In this document: positions 33,814-43,800 of the stretch, one piece after another
Layout of the letters: every line of letters starts with the position of its first letter
Numbering within the stretch: the stretch's first letter is position 1
NCBI GenBank assembly: GCA_934747265.1
Contig: CAKVGI010000009.1
Span: forward strand, 1-46,910
Source of the DNA: an uncultured Rickettsiales bacterium
GTDB taxonomy: Bacteria > Pseudomonadota > Alphaproteobacteria > Rickettsiales > UBA1997
DNA: 46,910 nt
Direction: 5' to 3'
Translations under genes and position numbers: made by a program
The notes under the pieces: generated by a model
The model's input: only the letters and a program-made list of their open reading frames with translations
The model's database searches: none
Told to the model about the DNA's origin: nothing

Positions 33814-34417
33814 AAAAATTTTTGTATTTTTATGTATTATATTTTCAAGTCTTAATTTAAGTATAGCCAATGAAAATAGCGAAATACTTAATAATGTTGA
33901 AAAATATTTAAATGATATAAAATATTTTAAAGCTAATTTCATACAGGATAATAAGGACAATTCTGAATTATCAGAAGGTGTTTTTTATTTATCTAGACCT
34001 GGTAAATTAAGAATTGATTATTTAAATCCTTTTGAAGCTAGTTTATACACAAACAATCAAACAACAACATATTACGATAAGGAGCTTGACGAGATTACAA
34101 CAATTAAAACCTCAAAAACGCCATTACACTTTTTATTAAATGAAAATATTACATTTAAAGATAATTCTTTTAAAATAGTTGATATTGAAAATAAAAAAGA
34201 AAATGTTATGATATCTTTTATTGAAAACAAAAAAGAAGATCAAGGTAAATTAATTTTAAACTTTAAGAAAAATCCTTTAATATTAAGTTCTATAAAATTA
34301 ATAACAGAAGATAAGCAAGAAATAGAAATGTCTTTATTTGATATTTCTAATTTACCAATTAAAAATTCTACTTTTAATTTTATTAATCCAAGAATGAAGA
34401 GTAAAGTCAATAAATGA
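33806..34417 (+). CDS. lolA: LolA-like outer-membrane lipoprotein carrier
   Basis: A periplasmic carrier of about 203 aa in the LolA family, which ferries lipoproteins from LolCDE to the outer membrane. A signal peptide (FRKIFVFLCIIFSSLNLSIA) precedes ILNNVEKYLNDIKYFKANFIQ and the GVFYLSRPGKLRIDY segment typical of alphaproteobacterial LolA. The start is uncertain. The frame is open back to ATG 33767, inside dut, but those upstream codons would add RGALVRLV before the signal peptide. I chose GTG 33806, overlapping the dut stop. No lolB is seen. The gene overlaps the following protease by four bases. Confidence 0.75.
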   Translation: MFRKIFVFLCIIFSSLNLSIANENSEILNNVEKYLNDIKYFKANFIQDNKDNSELSEGVFYLSRPGKLRIDYLNPFEASLYTNNQTTTYYDKELDEITTIKTSKTPLHFLLNENITFKDNSFKIVDIENKKENVMISFIENKKEDQGKLILNFKKNPLILSSIKLITEDKQEIEMSLFDISNLPIKNSTFNFINPRMKSKVNK

Positions 34418-35712
34418 AAAATATTATAAAGTATTTTCTATTATTTTTATGTTTTATTAACAATATTTTTGCCAATGAAAAAATATCACTAATAAGAGAT
34501 ACAGAAATAGAAAATTTTTTATACGAAATTTCATTACCAATATTTAAATCAGCAAACTTAAATCCAAATGATATACATTTTTATATAATTAATGATAATA
34601 ATATAAACGCTTTTGTGATGGGTGGACAAAATATTTTTGTAAATACTGGCACAATCATTGACTTTGATACACCAGATGCTTTGCTTGGTATTATAGCTCA
34701 CGAAACTGGACATATATCTGGCGGTCATTTAGCTAGATTTAATGAGCAAATTGGTAGCATGCAAAATATTAGTATAGGCTCAATCCTTTTGGGAATTGGA
34801 GCATTAATTGCTGGTGTTCCAGAATTAGGACAAGCAATTATATACGCCGGTTTACAAACACAACAACAAACAATATTAAGCTATACAAGAGGACAAGAAG
34901 AAATGGCCGATGAATTAGCTACAAAATATTTAAATGAAAATAATTTGTCCGCATCAGCTTTATTATATTCAATGAATAAATTTTATATAGACGAGTTAAG
35001 CTATTCAAATAATATGGAATATTATTCAACACATCCTTTAAGCAGAAATAGAAAACAATTTATAGAAAATAAAATAAAAAATGAACATTACTTAAACGAT
35101 AACTTTAACAAAAAATATCAAGATAAATTCAACTTCATTAAATACAAAATATTAGCTTATAATAATCAAATTGAAATTAAAAATGGTAATTCCGATTATC
35201 AAAAATATGCAAATAGCATAATATATATGAAAAATAACAATATCAAAAAGGCTTTATCAGAAATTAACGATTTAATAAAAAAATACAAAAATAATCCGTA
35301 TTTTTATGAATTAAAAGGGGATATTTTTTTAAAAAATAACAATATAAAAGAAGCTTTAATAAATTATAATATAGCTGATAATATTATACAAAATAATACT
35401 TTAATTAAAAAAATGATTGCGTTTATAATTATAAAATATGATCAACAAGATTTATATCAAACAGCTATCAACAATTTAAATTATATTTCACAAAAAGATA
35501 CTAATGATAATAGTATTTTCAGATTACTAGCTGAGGTTTATTACAAAAACAATGAAACAGCTATGTCATATCTTAATTTATCCAAATATTATGTAAATCT
35601 AAAAAAATATGATAAAGCTAATGATTATTTAAAATTAGCTTTAAAAAATACGTCTGATAAAAAAATTATCAATCAAATAGATGATTTAAGATTAAGTATC
35701 AATAAAGAATAA
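34414..35712 (+). CDS. M48 metalloprotease with TPR repeats (BepA/YfgC-like)
   Basis: A 432-aa secreted zinc protease. A signal peptide (MKNIIKYFLLFLCFINNIFA) is followed by an M48 catalytic domain with HETGH (His96-His100; HEXXH) and the third ligand in EEMADELA. TPR-like helical repeats extend from about 255 to the end. BepA-type proteins degrade misfolded LptD and assist its assembly, so this protein may act on the LptD encoded at 3.6-5.9 kb. The ATG overlaps the lolA TGA. The proposed client is inferred from the family. Confidence 0.85.
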   Translation: MKNIIKYFLLFLCFINNIFANEKISLIRDTEIENFLYEISLPIFKSANLNPNDIHFYIINDNNINAFVMGGQNIFVNTGTIIDFDTPDALLGIIAHETGHISGGHLARFNEQIGSMQNISIGSILLGIGALIAGVPELGQAIIYAGLQTQQQTILSYTRGQEEMADELATKYLNENNLSASALLYSMNKFYIDELSYSNNMEYYSTHPLSRNRKQFIENKIKNEHYLNDNFNKKYQDKFNFIKYKILAYNNQIEIKNGNSDYQKYANSIIYMKNNNIKKALSEINDLIKKYKNNPYFYELKGDIFLKNNNIKEALINYNIADNIIQNNTLIKKMIAFIIIKYDQQDLYQTAINNLNYISQKDTNDNSIFRLLAEVYYKNNETAMSYLNLSKYYVNLKKYDKANDYLKLALKNTSDKKIINQIDDLRLSINKE

Positions 35713-35783
35713 TTTAAAATTAATCAATTGACTTTTACTTGTAGTGTCATAATCTATAAGTAGAAAAATTACATTTATACTCT

Positions 35784-36842
35784 ATGAAGGTAGTTAATAT
35801 AATGTCTAGTAAGGTACTTGGGGGTGTAGAGCAAGTATTTTTAGATTATAATGAGGCATTAAGCCTTAAAAATCACGAAGTGTATGCTTTTTATAACAAG
35901 TTTGGAAAAATTAAAACAAAGTTAAAAACTTTAAAAAATGTAAAATATATTCCAACACTCTTCATAAAACCATATTTTCTATTTTTACCATATTTATTAC
36001 TTAAAATATTTTTAATAAAACCTGATATTATAATAGTTCAAAGCAGAAAAGTTATATCACTATTTTCTTTTATAGGAAAAATATTGAAAATTCCGGTTAT
36101 TTTAGTATGCCATAATCCAAAAACCAGTTTGATAAATAAAGCAGACTATATATTTTCTATAACACAAAATCAAAAAGATATTTTTGTAAAAAATGGGGTA
36201 TCCGAGAATAAAATCTTCGTTGTTCCAAATATAGTTCCATTTAAATTACCATTTAAAGAAATCAATAGTTTTTCAAAACCACCAATATTTGGTATTATTG
36301 GAAGATTTGATCCGGTAAAAGGTTTTCCGACTTTTATTCAAGCTTGTTCAAAGCTAAATAATAAAGGTATAGATTTTTCAGCAAAAATTGGTGGTACACC
36401 TCAGAGACAATATATCGCTGAATATAAAAGAATCAAATATTTGATTAATTATTATAGATTGCAGGATAAAGTTGAATTAATTGGATGGATTGATAAAAAA
36501 AATAATTTTTATAATAATATAGACATTTTTGTTTTACCTTCAAGAGAAGAGCCTTTTGGTTTAGTTTTATTGGAGGCAATGATGTACAGCAAACCAATCA
36601 TCTCTTCAAATGCTTCTGGTCCTAGCGAAATTTTTAATAATCAAGATTCAGCTCTAATGTTTGATGCTGGAAATGCAGAAAATTTAGCAGAAAAAATGGA
36701 AGAAATGTTGAATAATTTTGAAATGGCAAAAAGAATGGCAAAAAATGGTTATAATTTAGTTAACAGTAAATATACATTAGATAGAATTGCGGTTCAAATA
36801 GATAATGTAATTACAGAAATAAAAAATGGAGAAATAAAATGA
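35784..36842 (+). CDS. Glycosyltransferase family 4-like protein
   Basis: A 352-aa GT-B retaining glycosyltransferase. The N-terminal acceptor domain (MSSKVLGGVEQVFLDYNEAL) is followed by the C-terminal donor domain with GIIGRFDPVKGFPTFIQA and the EX7E-type site REEPFGLVLLEAM, then SNASGPSEIF. It would transfer a sugar to a lipid or surface-polysaccharide acceptor; donor and acceptor are unknown. It overlaps murB by four bases. Upstream, TTGACT and an extended -10 (TGTCATAAT, 35745-35753) with non-ideal spacing may form its promoter. Confidence 0.85.
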   Translation: MKVVNIMSSKVLGGVEQVFLDYNEALSLKNHEVYAFYNKFGKIKTKLKTLKNVKYIPTLFIKPYFLFLPYLLLKIFLIKPDIIIVQSRKVISLFSFIGKILKIPVILVCHNPKTSLINKADYIFSITQNQKDIFVKNGVSENKIFVVPNIVPFKLPFKEINSFSKPPIFGIIGRFDPVKGFPTFIQACSKLNNKGIDFSAKIGGTPQRQYIAEYKRIKYLINYYRLQDKVELIGWIDKKNNFYNNIDIFVLPSREEPFGLVLLEAMMYSKPIISSNASGPSEIFNNQDSALMFDAGNAENLAEKMEEMLNNFEMAKRMAKNGYNLVNSKYTLDRIAVQIDNVITEIKNGEIK

Positions 36843-37723
36843 AATTACCAAAAACAAAAGGTAAAATTACCCTTAACAAAAAATTAGATAAATATTCTTG
36901 GTTTGGTGTAGGCGGTGAAGGTGAGGTTATCTTTGAACCAGAAGATATTAATGATTTACAAAATTTCTTACAAAATATAGATAAAGATATTCCTATTACA
37001 ATTATAGGTGGAGGTTCAAATTTATTAATTAGAGATGGTGGAATTGATGGTATTATTATCGTCTTAAAAAATATGAAAAAAATTGAGCTTTTGAATAATA
37101 ATATAGTAGCCGAATGTGGCGCATTGAACTATCAATTATATGAATTTACAAAAAATAAATCTATTGATGGATATGAGTTTTTAGGTACAATACCCGGCAC
37201 TATCGGTGGAGCTATTAGTGGTAATGCTGGCTGTTATGGAAGCGAAGTAAAAGATGTATTAATATCAGTTGAAGTTATGGATTTAAGGGGGAATATTAAA
37301 ACCTTTACAAATAAAGATTGTAATTTTGAATATAGAAAAAATAATTTACCAAAAGATTTAATTTTTATAAAAGCAACGTTTGATGCATCAAAAAATAAAG
37401 CACCAGAAGAAATAGAACAAGAATTTTTAGCTATGCAAGAGAAAAGAAAAAACTCACAGCCATACGGCGTAAAAACTTGTGGTTCAACTTTTAAAAATCC
37501 AACAGAAAAACCCGCTTGGAAAATTGTGCAAGAATTAGGATATCAAAACAAAGAAATAAATAATGCCGTAATGTCATTAAAACATGCAAATTTTATGGTA
37601 AATATGGGAAACGCAAAAGCTAAAGATCTTGAAAATTTGGGAAATACAATTATAAAGGATGCAAAAGAAAAACTTAATATAAATTTGGAATGGGAAATAA
37701 AAATAATTGGAAAAGATAAATAA
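36839..37723 (+). CDS. murB: UDP-N-acetylenolpyruvoylglucosamine reductase
   Basis: A 294-aa type I MurB, the FAD enzyme that makes UDP-MurNAc for peptidoglycan. The FAD domain has NTFGVGG-like YSWFGVGGEGEV and IIGGGSNLLIRDGG. The substrate domain follows with GTIPGTIGGAISGNAGCYG, the active-site serine in CGSTFKNP (Ser216) and the terminal glutamate in LEWEIKIIG. GGAG precedes the ATG. It is away from murC/ddl here, coupled instead to a glycosyltransferase. Confidence 0.95.
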   Translation: MKLPKTKGKITLNKKLDKYSWFGVGGEGEVIFEPEDINDLQNFLQNIDKDIPITIIGGGSNLLIRDGGIDGIIIVLKNMKKIELLNNNIVAECGALNYQLYEFTKNKSIDGYEFLGTIPGTIGGAISGNAGCYGSEVKDVLISVEVMDLRGNIKTFTNKDCNFEYRKNNLPKDLIFIKATFDASKNKAPEEIEQEFLAMQEKRKNSQPYGVKTCGSTFKNPTEKPAWKIVQELGYQNKEINNAVMSLKHANFMVNMGNAKAKDLENLGNTIIKDAKEKLNINLEWEIKIIGKDK

Positions 37724-38048
37724 TATAATGATGTTATTTGACAATTGTGAAAAAATAATATTAATATGAACAACTGAGTGTAATTAAAAATAATTAATTC
37801 TCTTAATCTTTTTTGATAGGAAAAAATTACCATTAGCATAGAAGTTTAAAATTCTTAATAGCAAAAATTAAGAAATACATTAACACGGAGCAGTATTTTT
37901 GATGGTGAAATAAAAACATTACTAGACTGAGAATAAAAGAGTTTTAGTGAAATTATCAGGTAAGGATTATTTTACAATTAATGTTTTCTCACAAAAAATA
38001 GGCAAAGATGAGTCATTATTATTCGTTTTCTACAATTATAAAAATAAG
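37724..38048. other. Gene-free gap between murB and the exporter
   Basis: About 325 bases without a credible gene. Bases 37738-37743 read TTGACA. From about 37800 to 38030 there are purine-rich words at irregular spacing (ATTAACACGGAGCAG, ATTACTAGACTGAG, ATTATCAGGTAAGG, CACAAAAAATAGGC). They vaguely resemble the most degenerate units of the arrays at 29.4-29.85 kb. Confidence 0.35.
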
Positions 38049-38076
38049 TTGACAGAATAATATTTATTGTTATTAT
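38049..38076 (+). promoter_or_regulatory. Promoter of the MsbA-like gene
   Basis: Consensus TTGACA (38049-38054), a 16-bp spacer and TATTAT (38071-38076) predict an 18-base leader before the ATG at 38101. Confidence 0.65.
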
Positions 38077-38100
38077 TTTAGAGTTAACAAAAATATTGAT

Positions 38101-39909
38101 ATGAATAGTAAGGTTGATTACGATAGCAGTTTTTATATATTAAAGAGGATTTTAAAAGAGGCAATTATGCCAAATATATTGCCATTTGGAATAGCAATAT
38201 TGTTAATGTTAATTGGATCTGCGTCTGTTGCTTATAGAGCATATTTGATTAAACCAGCAATAGATGAGGTTTTTACTGATAAAAATACAACTGCACTTAT
38301 TATTATTCCTTTACAGTTGATTGGTATAGCGGTAATAATCGGTTTTTCAACATTTCTTGATGGTTATTTAATGAATAAAACCACAACAAATATTAGTTTA
38401 TCTTACCAAAGAAAACTATTTGTAAAGTTTTTATATTCCGATCTAGATTATTTTCAAAATAAATCTTCGCATAAAATATTAGATCAGATGGGTGATATAA
38501 GTGGTTTAATGACCACAGTAGGGCTAATTCTTAATGGGTTAATAAAACAATTATTTACAATGATATCTTTGATTGGATTAATGTTTTATCAGAGTTTCAC
38601 ATTGTCAATTCTAGCTTTTATTGGCTTTCCAATAATTATTTATCCAATTTATTTAGTTGGAAGAAAATTAAAAAGTCTTGCTGTTAAGGGTAGAGAATTA
38701 TCTGCGAACACTAGTGCATCAATGGGTGAAACGATTAACTTAATAAAATTGGTAAAGGCAAGCGGTTCTGAAGAATATGAAATATCAAAATTTGACAATA
38801 TTATTCAAAAAAATTATAAATTAGCTATGGCAACAATTAGGAAATCATTAATAACATCTCCAATGATGGAAATGGCGGGAAGTATAGGTTTTGCCGGAGT
38901 TATTTGGTATGGTGGTTGGTCTGTTATAAATGGTGCAATGACAACAGGATCTTTTTTTACTTTTATGACAGCGTTGCTGAGTGTTTATAAACCTGCTAAA
39001 TCGTTTGCTGGATTAAATGTGCAAATACAAACCGCATTAGTTTCAGCAAGAAGGTTATTTATTGTTTTAGATAAAGAAAATAAAATTAAAGATAGCAAAA
39101 ATGCAATAGAGCTAAATAATGTAAAAGGAGATATAAAATTCAGTAATGTTCATTTTTCGTATCCTTTTCATGATAAAAATGAAGCGTTGGTTGTTTTAGA
39201 GGATAATAATTTACTATCTGAAAAACCTGCTCTTGATGGAATTGATTTAGATATACATCATGGTACAAGTGTTGCTTTGGTTGGACATTCTGGAAGTGGA
39301 AAATCTACAATTTTTAATTTAATTCTTAGATTTTATGATCCGACAAAAGGCGAAATTCTGTTAGACAATCATAATATAAAAGATATAACTTTAAAATCTT
39401 TAAGGCAAAATATTTCAATAGTTAGCCAAGATGTTCTTATTTTTAATGCTAGCGTTAAGGAAAATATTAGATACGGGCATAAAGATATTACCGATAAGCA
39501 AATTATTGAAGCTTGTAAAAAGGCTAATGCGGATGAATTTATTCAAGATCTGGAAGATGGTTATGATACCATTTTAGGTCCAAATGGTTGTTTATTGTCT
39601 GGTGGACAAAAGCAAAGAATTTCTATTGCAAGAGCTATAATTCATAACTCGCCAATTTTATTGTTGGATGAAGCAACATCAGCTCTTGATCCAATTTCCG
39701 AAAAATTAATCCAAAAAGCTTTGGCTGAGTTAATGAAAGATAAAACAACTATAATTATAGCTCATAGGCTTACAACTGTACAAAATTGTGATAAAATTTT
39801 CGTATTGCAAGAGGGTAAAATAATGGAAGTTGGTACACATAATGAGCTATTGAAATGCAATGGTTTATATGCAAACTTATATAAAAAACAATTTGAAAAG
39901 GCTATATAA
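38101..39909 (+). CDS. MsbA-like ABC exporter (lipid A flippase type)
   Basis: A 602-aa half-size ABC exporter, with an N-terminal six-helix transmembrane domain (about 20-325) fused to an ATPase domain. Walker A GHSGSGKST lies at about 395-403, the Q-loop is in SIVSQDVLIFN, the signature LSGGQ at 499-503, Walker B LLLDEATSALD and the H-loop IIAHRLTT. In alphaproteobacteria such proteins paired with a DUF374 acyltransferase are usually MsbA, flipping core-lipid A. That pairing is seen here (one-base overlap with the next gene). Drug or peptide export cannot be ruled out from sequence. Confidence 0.85.
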   Translation: MNSKVDYDSSFYILKRILKEAIMPNILPFGIAILLMLIGSASVAYRAYLIKPAIDEVFTDKNTTALIIIPLQLIGIAVIIGFSTFLDGYLMNKTTTNISLSYQRKLFVKFLYSDLDYFQNKSSHKILDQMGDISGLMTTVGLILNGLIKQLFTMISLIGLMFYQSFTLSILAFIGFPIIIYPIYLVGRKLKSLAVKGRELSANTSASMGETINLIKLVKASGSEEYEISKFDNIIQKNYKLAMATIRKSLITSPMMEMAGSIGFAGVIWYGGWSVINGAMTTGSFFTFMTALLSVYKPAKSFAGLNVQIQTALVSARRLFIVLDKENKIKDSKNAIELNNVKGDIKFSNVHFSYPFHDKNEALVVLEDNNLLSEKPALDGIDLDIHHGTSVALVGHSGSGKSTIFNLILRFYDPTKGEILLDNHNIKDITLKSLRQNISIVSQDVLIFNASVKENIRYGHKDITDKQIIEACKKANADEFIQDLEDGYDTILGPNGCLLSGGQKQRISIARAIIHNSPILLLDEATSALDPISEKLIQKALAELMKDKTTIIIAHRLTTVQNCDKIFVLQEGKIMEVGTHNELLKCNGLYANLYKKQFEKAI

Positions 39910-40637
39910 TGAAAGATAAATTAAAACAATTTTTTAAAGATTTTTTTGCAAACAAATATGTTAGAAATACTATAGCTAGATTGGTTCATTTTTACATATA
40001 TTTTGTATATAAAACATCCAAAATAATAATTAAGGGTGATTTTGAGAATATATTAAAATATGTCAATAATGGAAAAGGAATTATTCTATTTACATGGCAT
40101 GGAAGAATCATAATGTCTCCGCCAGAGTTAAATAGATTATTCAAAAAACAGATTAAGAATGGTAAAAAAATGAAAGTTTTAGCGTCTCTGCATAGAGATG
40201 GCAAGATTGCATCGCAAATAATGTCTACATTTAACCTCGAAGTTATAGAAGGTTCAAGTATAAAAAACAAGAAAGGTAGATCTAAAAGCAATAACAGCTT
40301 GACATCAATTAGACATATTATGAAATCACTATCTGATGGCGATATTTGCGTTTTGGCAGCAGACGGCCCAAGAGGTCCAAAGTTTAAAATGATAACAAAA
40401 GTTGTAGAACTAGTAAAAAAAACAAATACAGCAATAGCTTATGCGTCATTGTCATATAAGCACAAAAAGCAATTTAATACTTGGGATGAGTTTCAACTTC
40501 CATATCCTTTTAATACTATTATTATAGAATATGGTAAATTATTACAACCAAAAATTAATGATGATCTTGATGTTTTAAATAAAAAACTTGAAGATGGATT
40601 AAATAAAGCTACAAAAAAGAACGATAAGGATTTTTAA
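39909..40637 (+). CDS. DUF374 lysophospholipid acyltransferase-like protein
   Basis: A 242-aa protein with a hydrophobic N-terminal stretch and DUF374 signatures: ILFTWHGRIIMSPP (catalytic His region), LASLHRDGKIASQIM, VIEGSS and AADGPRGPKFKM. These proteins resemble LPLAT acyltransferases and sit next to MsbA/KdtA/LpxK in alphaproteobacteria. Here the ATG overlaps the exporter's TAA, so the two are translationally coupled. kdtA and lpxK are not next to it (lpxK is 20 kb away). A lipid A or phospholipid acylation role is likely but not proven. Confidence 0.85.
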   Translation: MKDKLKQFFKDFFANKYVRNTIARLVHFYIYFVYKTSKIIIKGDFENILKYVNNGKGIILFTWHGRIIMSPPELNRLFKKQIKNGKKMKVLASLHRDGKIASQIMSTFNLEVIEGSSIKNKKGRSKSNNSLTSIRHIMKSLSDGDICVLAADGPRGPKFKMITKVVELVKKTNTAIAYASLSYKHKKQFNTWDEFQLPYPFNTIIIEYGKLLQPKINDDLDVLNKKLEDGLNKATKKNDKDF

Positions 40638-40641
40638 ATTG

Positions 40642-40768
40642 AAAAAGCGAGGCAGAACCTCGCTTAAATACTACAATAAATTGTAATAGCCCACTGAAAA
40701 AGGATGGGCGACCTTACATAAAATTCATTTATTATAGCAAGTCGTTTTTAATTCCCTATGTTAAAAAC
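40642..40768 (-). ncRNA. tracrRNA candidate for the type II-C Cas9
   Basis: On the minus strand, bases 40768 to about 40731 contain an anti-repeat. It pairs with the crRNA repeat over eight bases (TTATAGC end), is interrupted by an unpaired bulge at 40739-40744, then pairs perfectly over 19 bases (40745-40763). Downstream come a GCCCA...TGGGC hairpin (40689-40709), a TACAA/TTGTA hairpin (40672-40685) and a strong terminator, AGCGAGG/CCTCGCT (40646-40664), ending in TTTTT. A promoter with TTGATT and TATAAT (40797-40802 and 40775-40780) places the start at G40768. Order and polarity fit a tracrRNA divergent from cas9. Confidence 0.88.
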
Positions 40769-40774
40769 AATTTA

Positions 40775-40802
40775 ATTATAAAAAACAATATTAATAAATC
40801 AA
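40775..40802 (-). promoter_or_regulatory. tracrRNA promoter
   Basis: Read on the minus strand: TTGATT (40802-40797), a 16-bp spacer and perfect TATAAT (40780-40775), seven bases before the presumed start at 40768. Confidence 0.7.
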
Positions 40803-40818
40803 GCATTTTTTAAAAATA

Positions 40819-40846
40819 TTGCAATTTAAAATATATTTTTTACAAT
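40819..40846 (+). promoter_or_regulatory. cas9 promoter
   Basis: TTGCAA (40819-40824), a 16-bp spacer and TACAAT (40841-40846) give a start near 40853 and a leader of about 22 bases. It is divergent from the tracrRNA promoter. Confidence 0.6.
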
Positions 40847-40874
40847 AAATACATTAATATCTACCATAAAGACT

Positions 40875-43800
40875 ATGTTAAAAAGAATTTTGGGCCTAGA
40901 TTTAGGAATTTCCAGTATTGGCTGGGCTTTGATTGAAACCAATGATAATATAGATGATCTAAAAAACATTAATTATGATTTAATTAAAGTTCCAACCTTT
41001 AAAATTATTGACTGCGGTGTTAGATTATTTGACGAACCAATCGCAAGAAATAATAGCGGTATAGCTGATGGAACATCTAATTCAAAACGAAGAGAAAAAA
41101 GATTAAATAGAAGAAGATTAAAAAGAAAAAAACAAATAATGTTGCAATTAAAGCAAACTTTCGCAGAAAAGGGGTTGGCAACAAAAGAACAGTTGGGCAT
41201 TTATTTAGATGAAAAAAATGAATTGAATAATAATCTATTGATGTTGCCAAAAGGTGAGGCTGATAAAAATATTGATATTTGGCAACTGAGAAGTGAAGCA
41301 TTGGAGAGAAAAATAACGGATTTTGAATTATGTAGAATTTTGTTACATATAGCAAAACATAGAGGCCCGGATTTTGAAAAAAATGCAACGCTTGAAGAAT
41401 TGGAAGATTTAAGAAAAAAAGAAGAAGAAAATAAAAAGCAAAAAGATGGCAAAGAAGCTACTGAAAGCGAAAAAATGAAGAACAGTATGCTGAATTTAAG
41501 AATTGAATATAAAAATGCCAAAAATGAAAATTCAAATATAACAATAGGTAAATTATTGTTTGATAAAAGAGAAAAATCAAAAACAAAAGATAATGAAGAT
41601 AAATATAAAGATGGGCATGCTGTTTACAAATTAAAAGATCATATAAGAAATCAAAAATCAGAATACAGATATATTATTTCAAGAGAATTTTTAAGAGAAG
41701 AAATTGATAAAATTTTTGAAATACAAAGTAAATATCAAGATTCAGCAATTCATAAATTGGACAAAGACGAAATAAAAAATTTAATTTTTTCAGAAAAAGA
41801 ACCACAAAATATAGAAAATATGATTGGTATATGTGATTTAGAATTTAAAACAATCATAAAAGAAAGAAAAAATAAAAAAGGAAAAATTGTTAAGTATGAA
41901 ATTATAGATATTCAAAATTCACAAAAAAGGATAAGTAAAGATACATTTACAGGTCAATTATTTTCAGCAATAAATTCAATTAATACATTAAAAATTAAAG
42001 GTGAAGATTATAGCGGATTACTGATTGATTACATTAACAAAGACAATAAAAAAGAAGCGATAAAGCAGATTCTAAAATATGCAATATTTAACAATGATGA
42101 GATAAGAAATGAATTAACTTATAATCAATTAAAGAAAAAATTTTTAAACGATGGTTTTATATTTTGTAATTTATCATATAAGGATAATTCAAAAAAAGAT
42201 AAAAATAGCAACAAAAAAGAAAAAACAGAAGAAGAAATTATTAAAACTGTAGAAGGCAAAAAATTTATTTCATTTTCATCTTTATTTAGATTAAATAAAT
42301 TTTTATCCAGCACAAAAGATTGGAATAATATTATTGAAGAAATAAAAGATATAGATAAAATTATAGATTTTTATTTTGATAAAAACATTAAATTAAAAAT
42401 AGACGAATTAGTTGAAATAATACATTTAAACAATAAAAGTGAAGCGAAAGAAAAATTAAAAAATTTAGGATATAGCCAAGATTTTATAGAGAAAGCCGTT
42501 AATTTGAATTTTTCAAAAACTCTTAATTTATCATACAAAGCAATTAAAAAAATTTTACCCTTCATGTTGAAAGGTAAACAATATATGAATGCTATTGATG
42601 AAATACCAGAGTATAAAAAAAGATTTGAAAAAGAAAAAGACTATTTATTAAAAGATTACGCTGAATTAGAACTTGTAAAAAATCCAGTAATTAGGAGGAT
42701 TTTTGCGGAAACAAAAAAAGTTATTAACGCAATTATTCAAAAATATAAAATTGATAATAAAACAGCCTTTCATCAAATAAATATTGAAACTACAAGAGAG
42801 TTAAAAACAATTTTGTCGAAATCAAAATCAGTAGTTAAAAGAGATGAAAATTCTTATGAAATATTAAAAAAAGAATATTTGGAATTATTAGGTTTGTCAC
42901 AAGAAACTTTTGTTTCAAAAAATGAACTTTTTAAGTTTAAACTTTTAAAACAACAGGATTACAAATCTATTTATAGTGGCGAAAGTTTAATGGAAAATGG
43001 AACAAAAGAAAGTGCTTGTAAATTAATTAGAAGTAATAGTTTTTTATTGCAAATAGATCATATTTTACCATATCATAGAAGTTTTGATGATTCACAAAAT
43101 AATAAAGTCTTAGTTAAATGGACGGAAAATCAAGAAAAGGGAAATAAAACTCCCTATGAATGGTTTAAAAATAAATATAAAAATGAATTAGAATTTAATG
43201 AAAAATGGAATATTTTTAAAGATAGAATTTTAAAATGTAGTGGTTTGACAAAAGAAAAACGAAGTAATCTGTTAAATAAGACTTTTGCAGAACAAGAAGG
43301 AGATTTTCAAGCAAGAAATTTAAATGACACCGGCTATATTTCTAAATTTATGGGAACATATTTGGAAAAACATTTAAAATTCTTAGAGCTAAAAAGTTTA
43401 AAAAATCATGTTCAAAGAAGAAGTGGAAATTTAACTTCCACACTTAGGGAGTGTTGGTCTGACGAATTTGATTACGAAAAAAATGGATTTAGTAAGTTAA
43501 AAGAATTTTTGTTAAACGAAATTTTTAAATTAAATGAAAAAATGGACAATTTAACTGGTGAAGTTTTTGAAAAATATACTATTAATAGAAAAGAAATAAA
43601 TGAAAATAAAAATATAAAATATGTTTTAAATGACAAAGAAAAAGAAAAAATCGTAAACTTTTTTGATGAAAATTTAGTAGTTAAGAATAATTTTATATTA
43701 GAAAAATTATTAGAAACTTTACCAGAATATGGAACATATAAAAATTACTTAACAAAATCTTCTATAATACGAAAAATAAAAGATTCTATGAAATGGTCTG

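Noticed and set aside
40642..40665. Terminator for the plus-strand DUF374 gene
   Set aside because: On the plus strand the hairpin is followed by AAATA; the T run lies on the minus strand, so it belongs to the tracrRNA.
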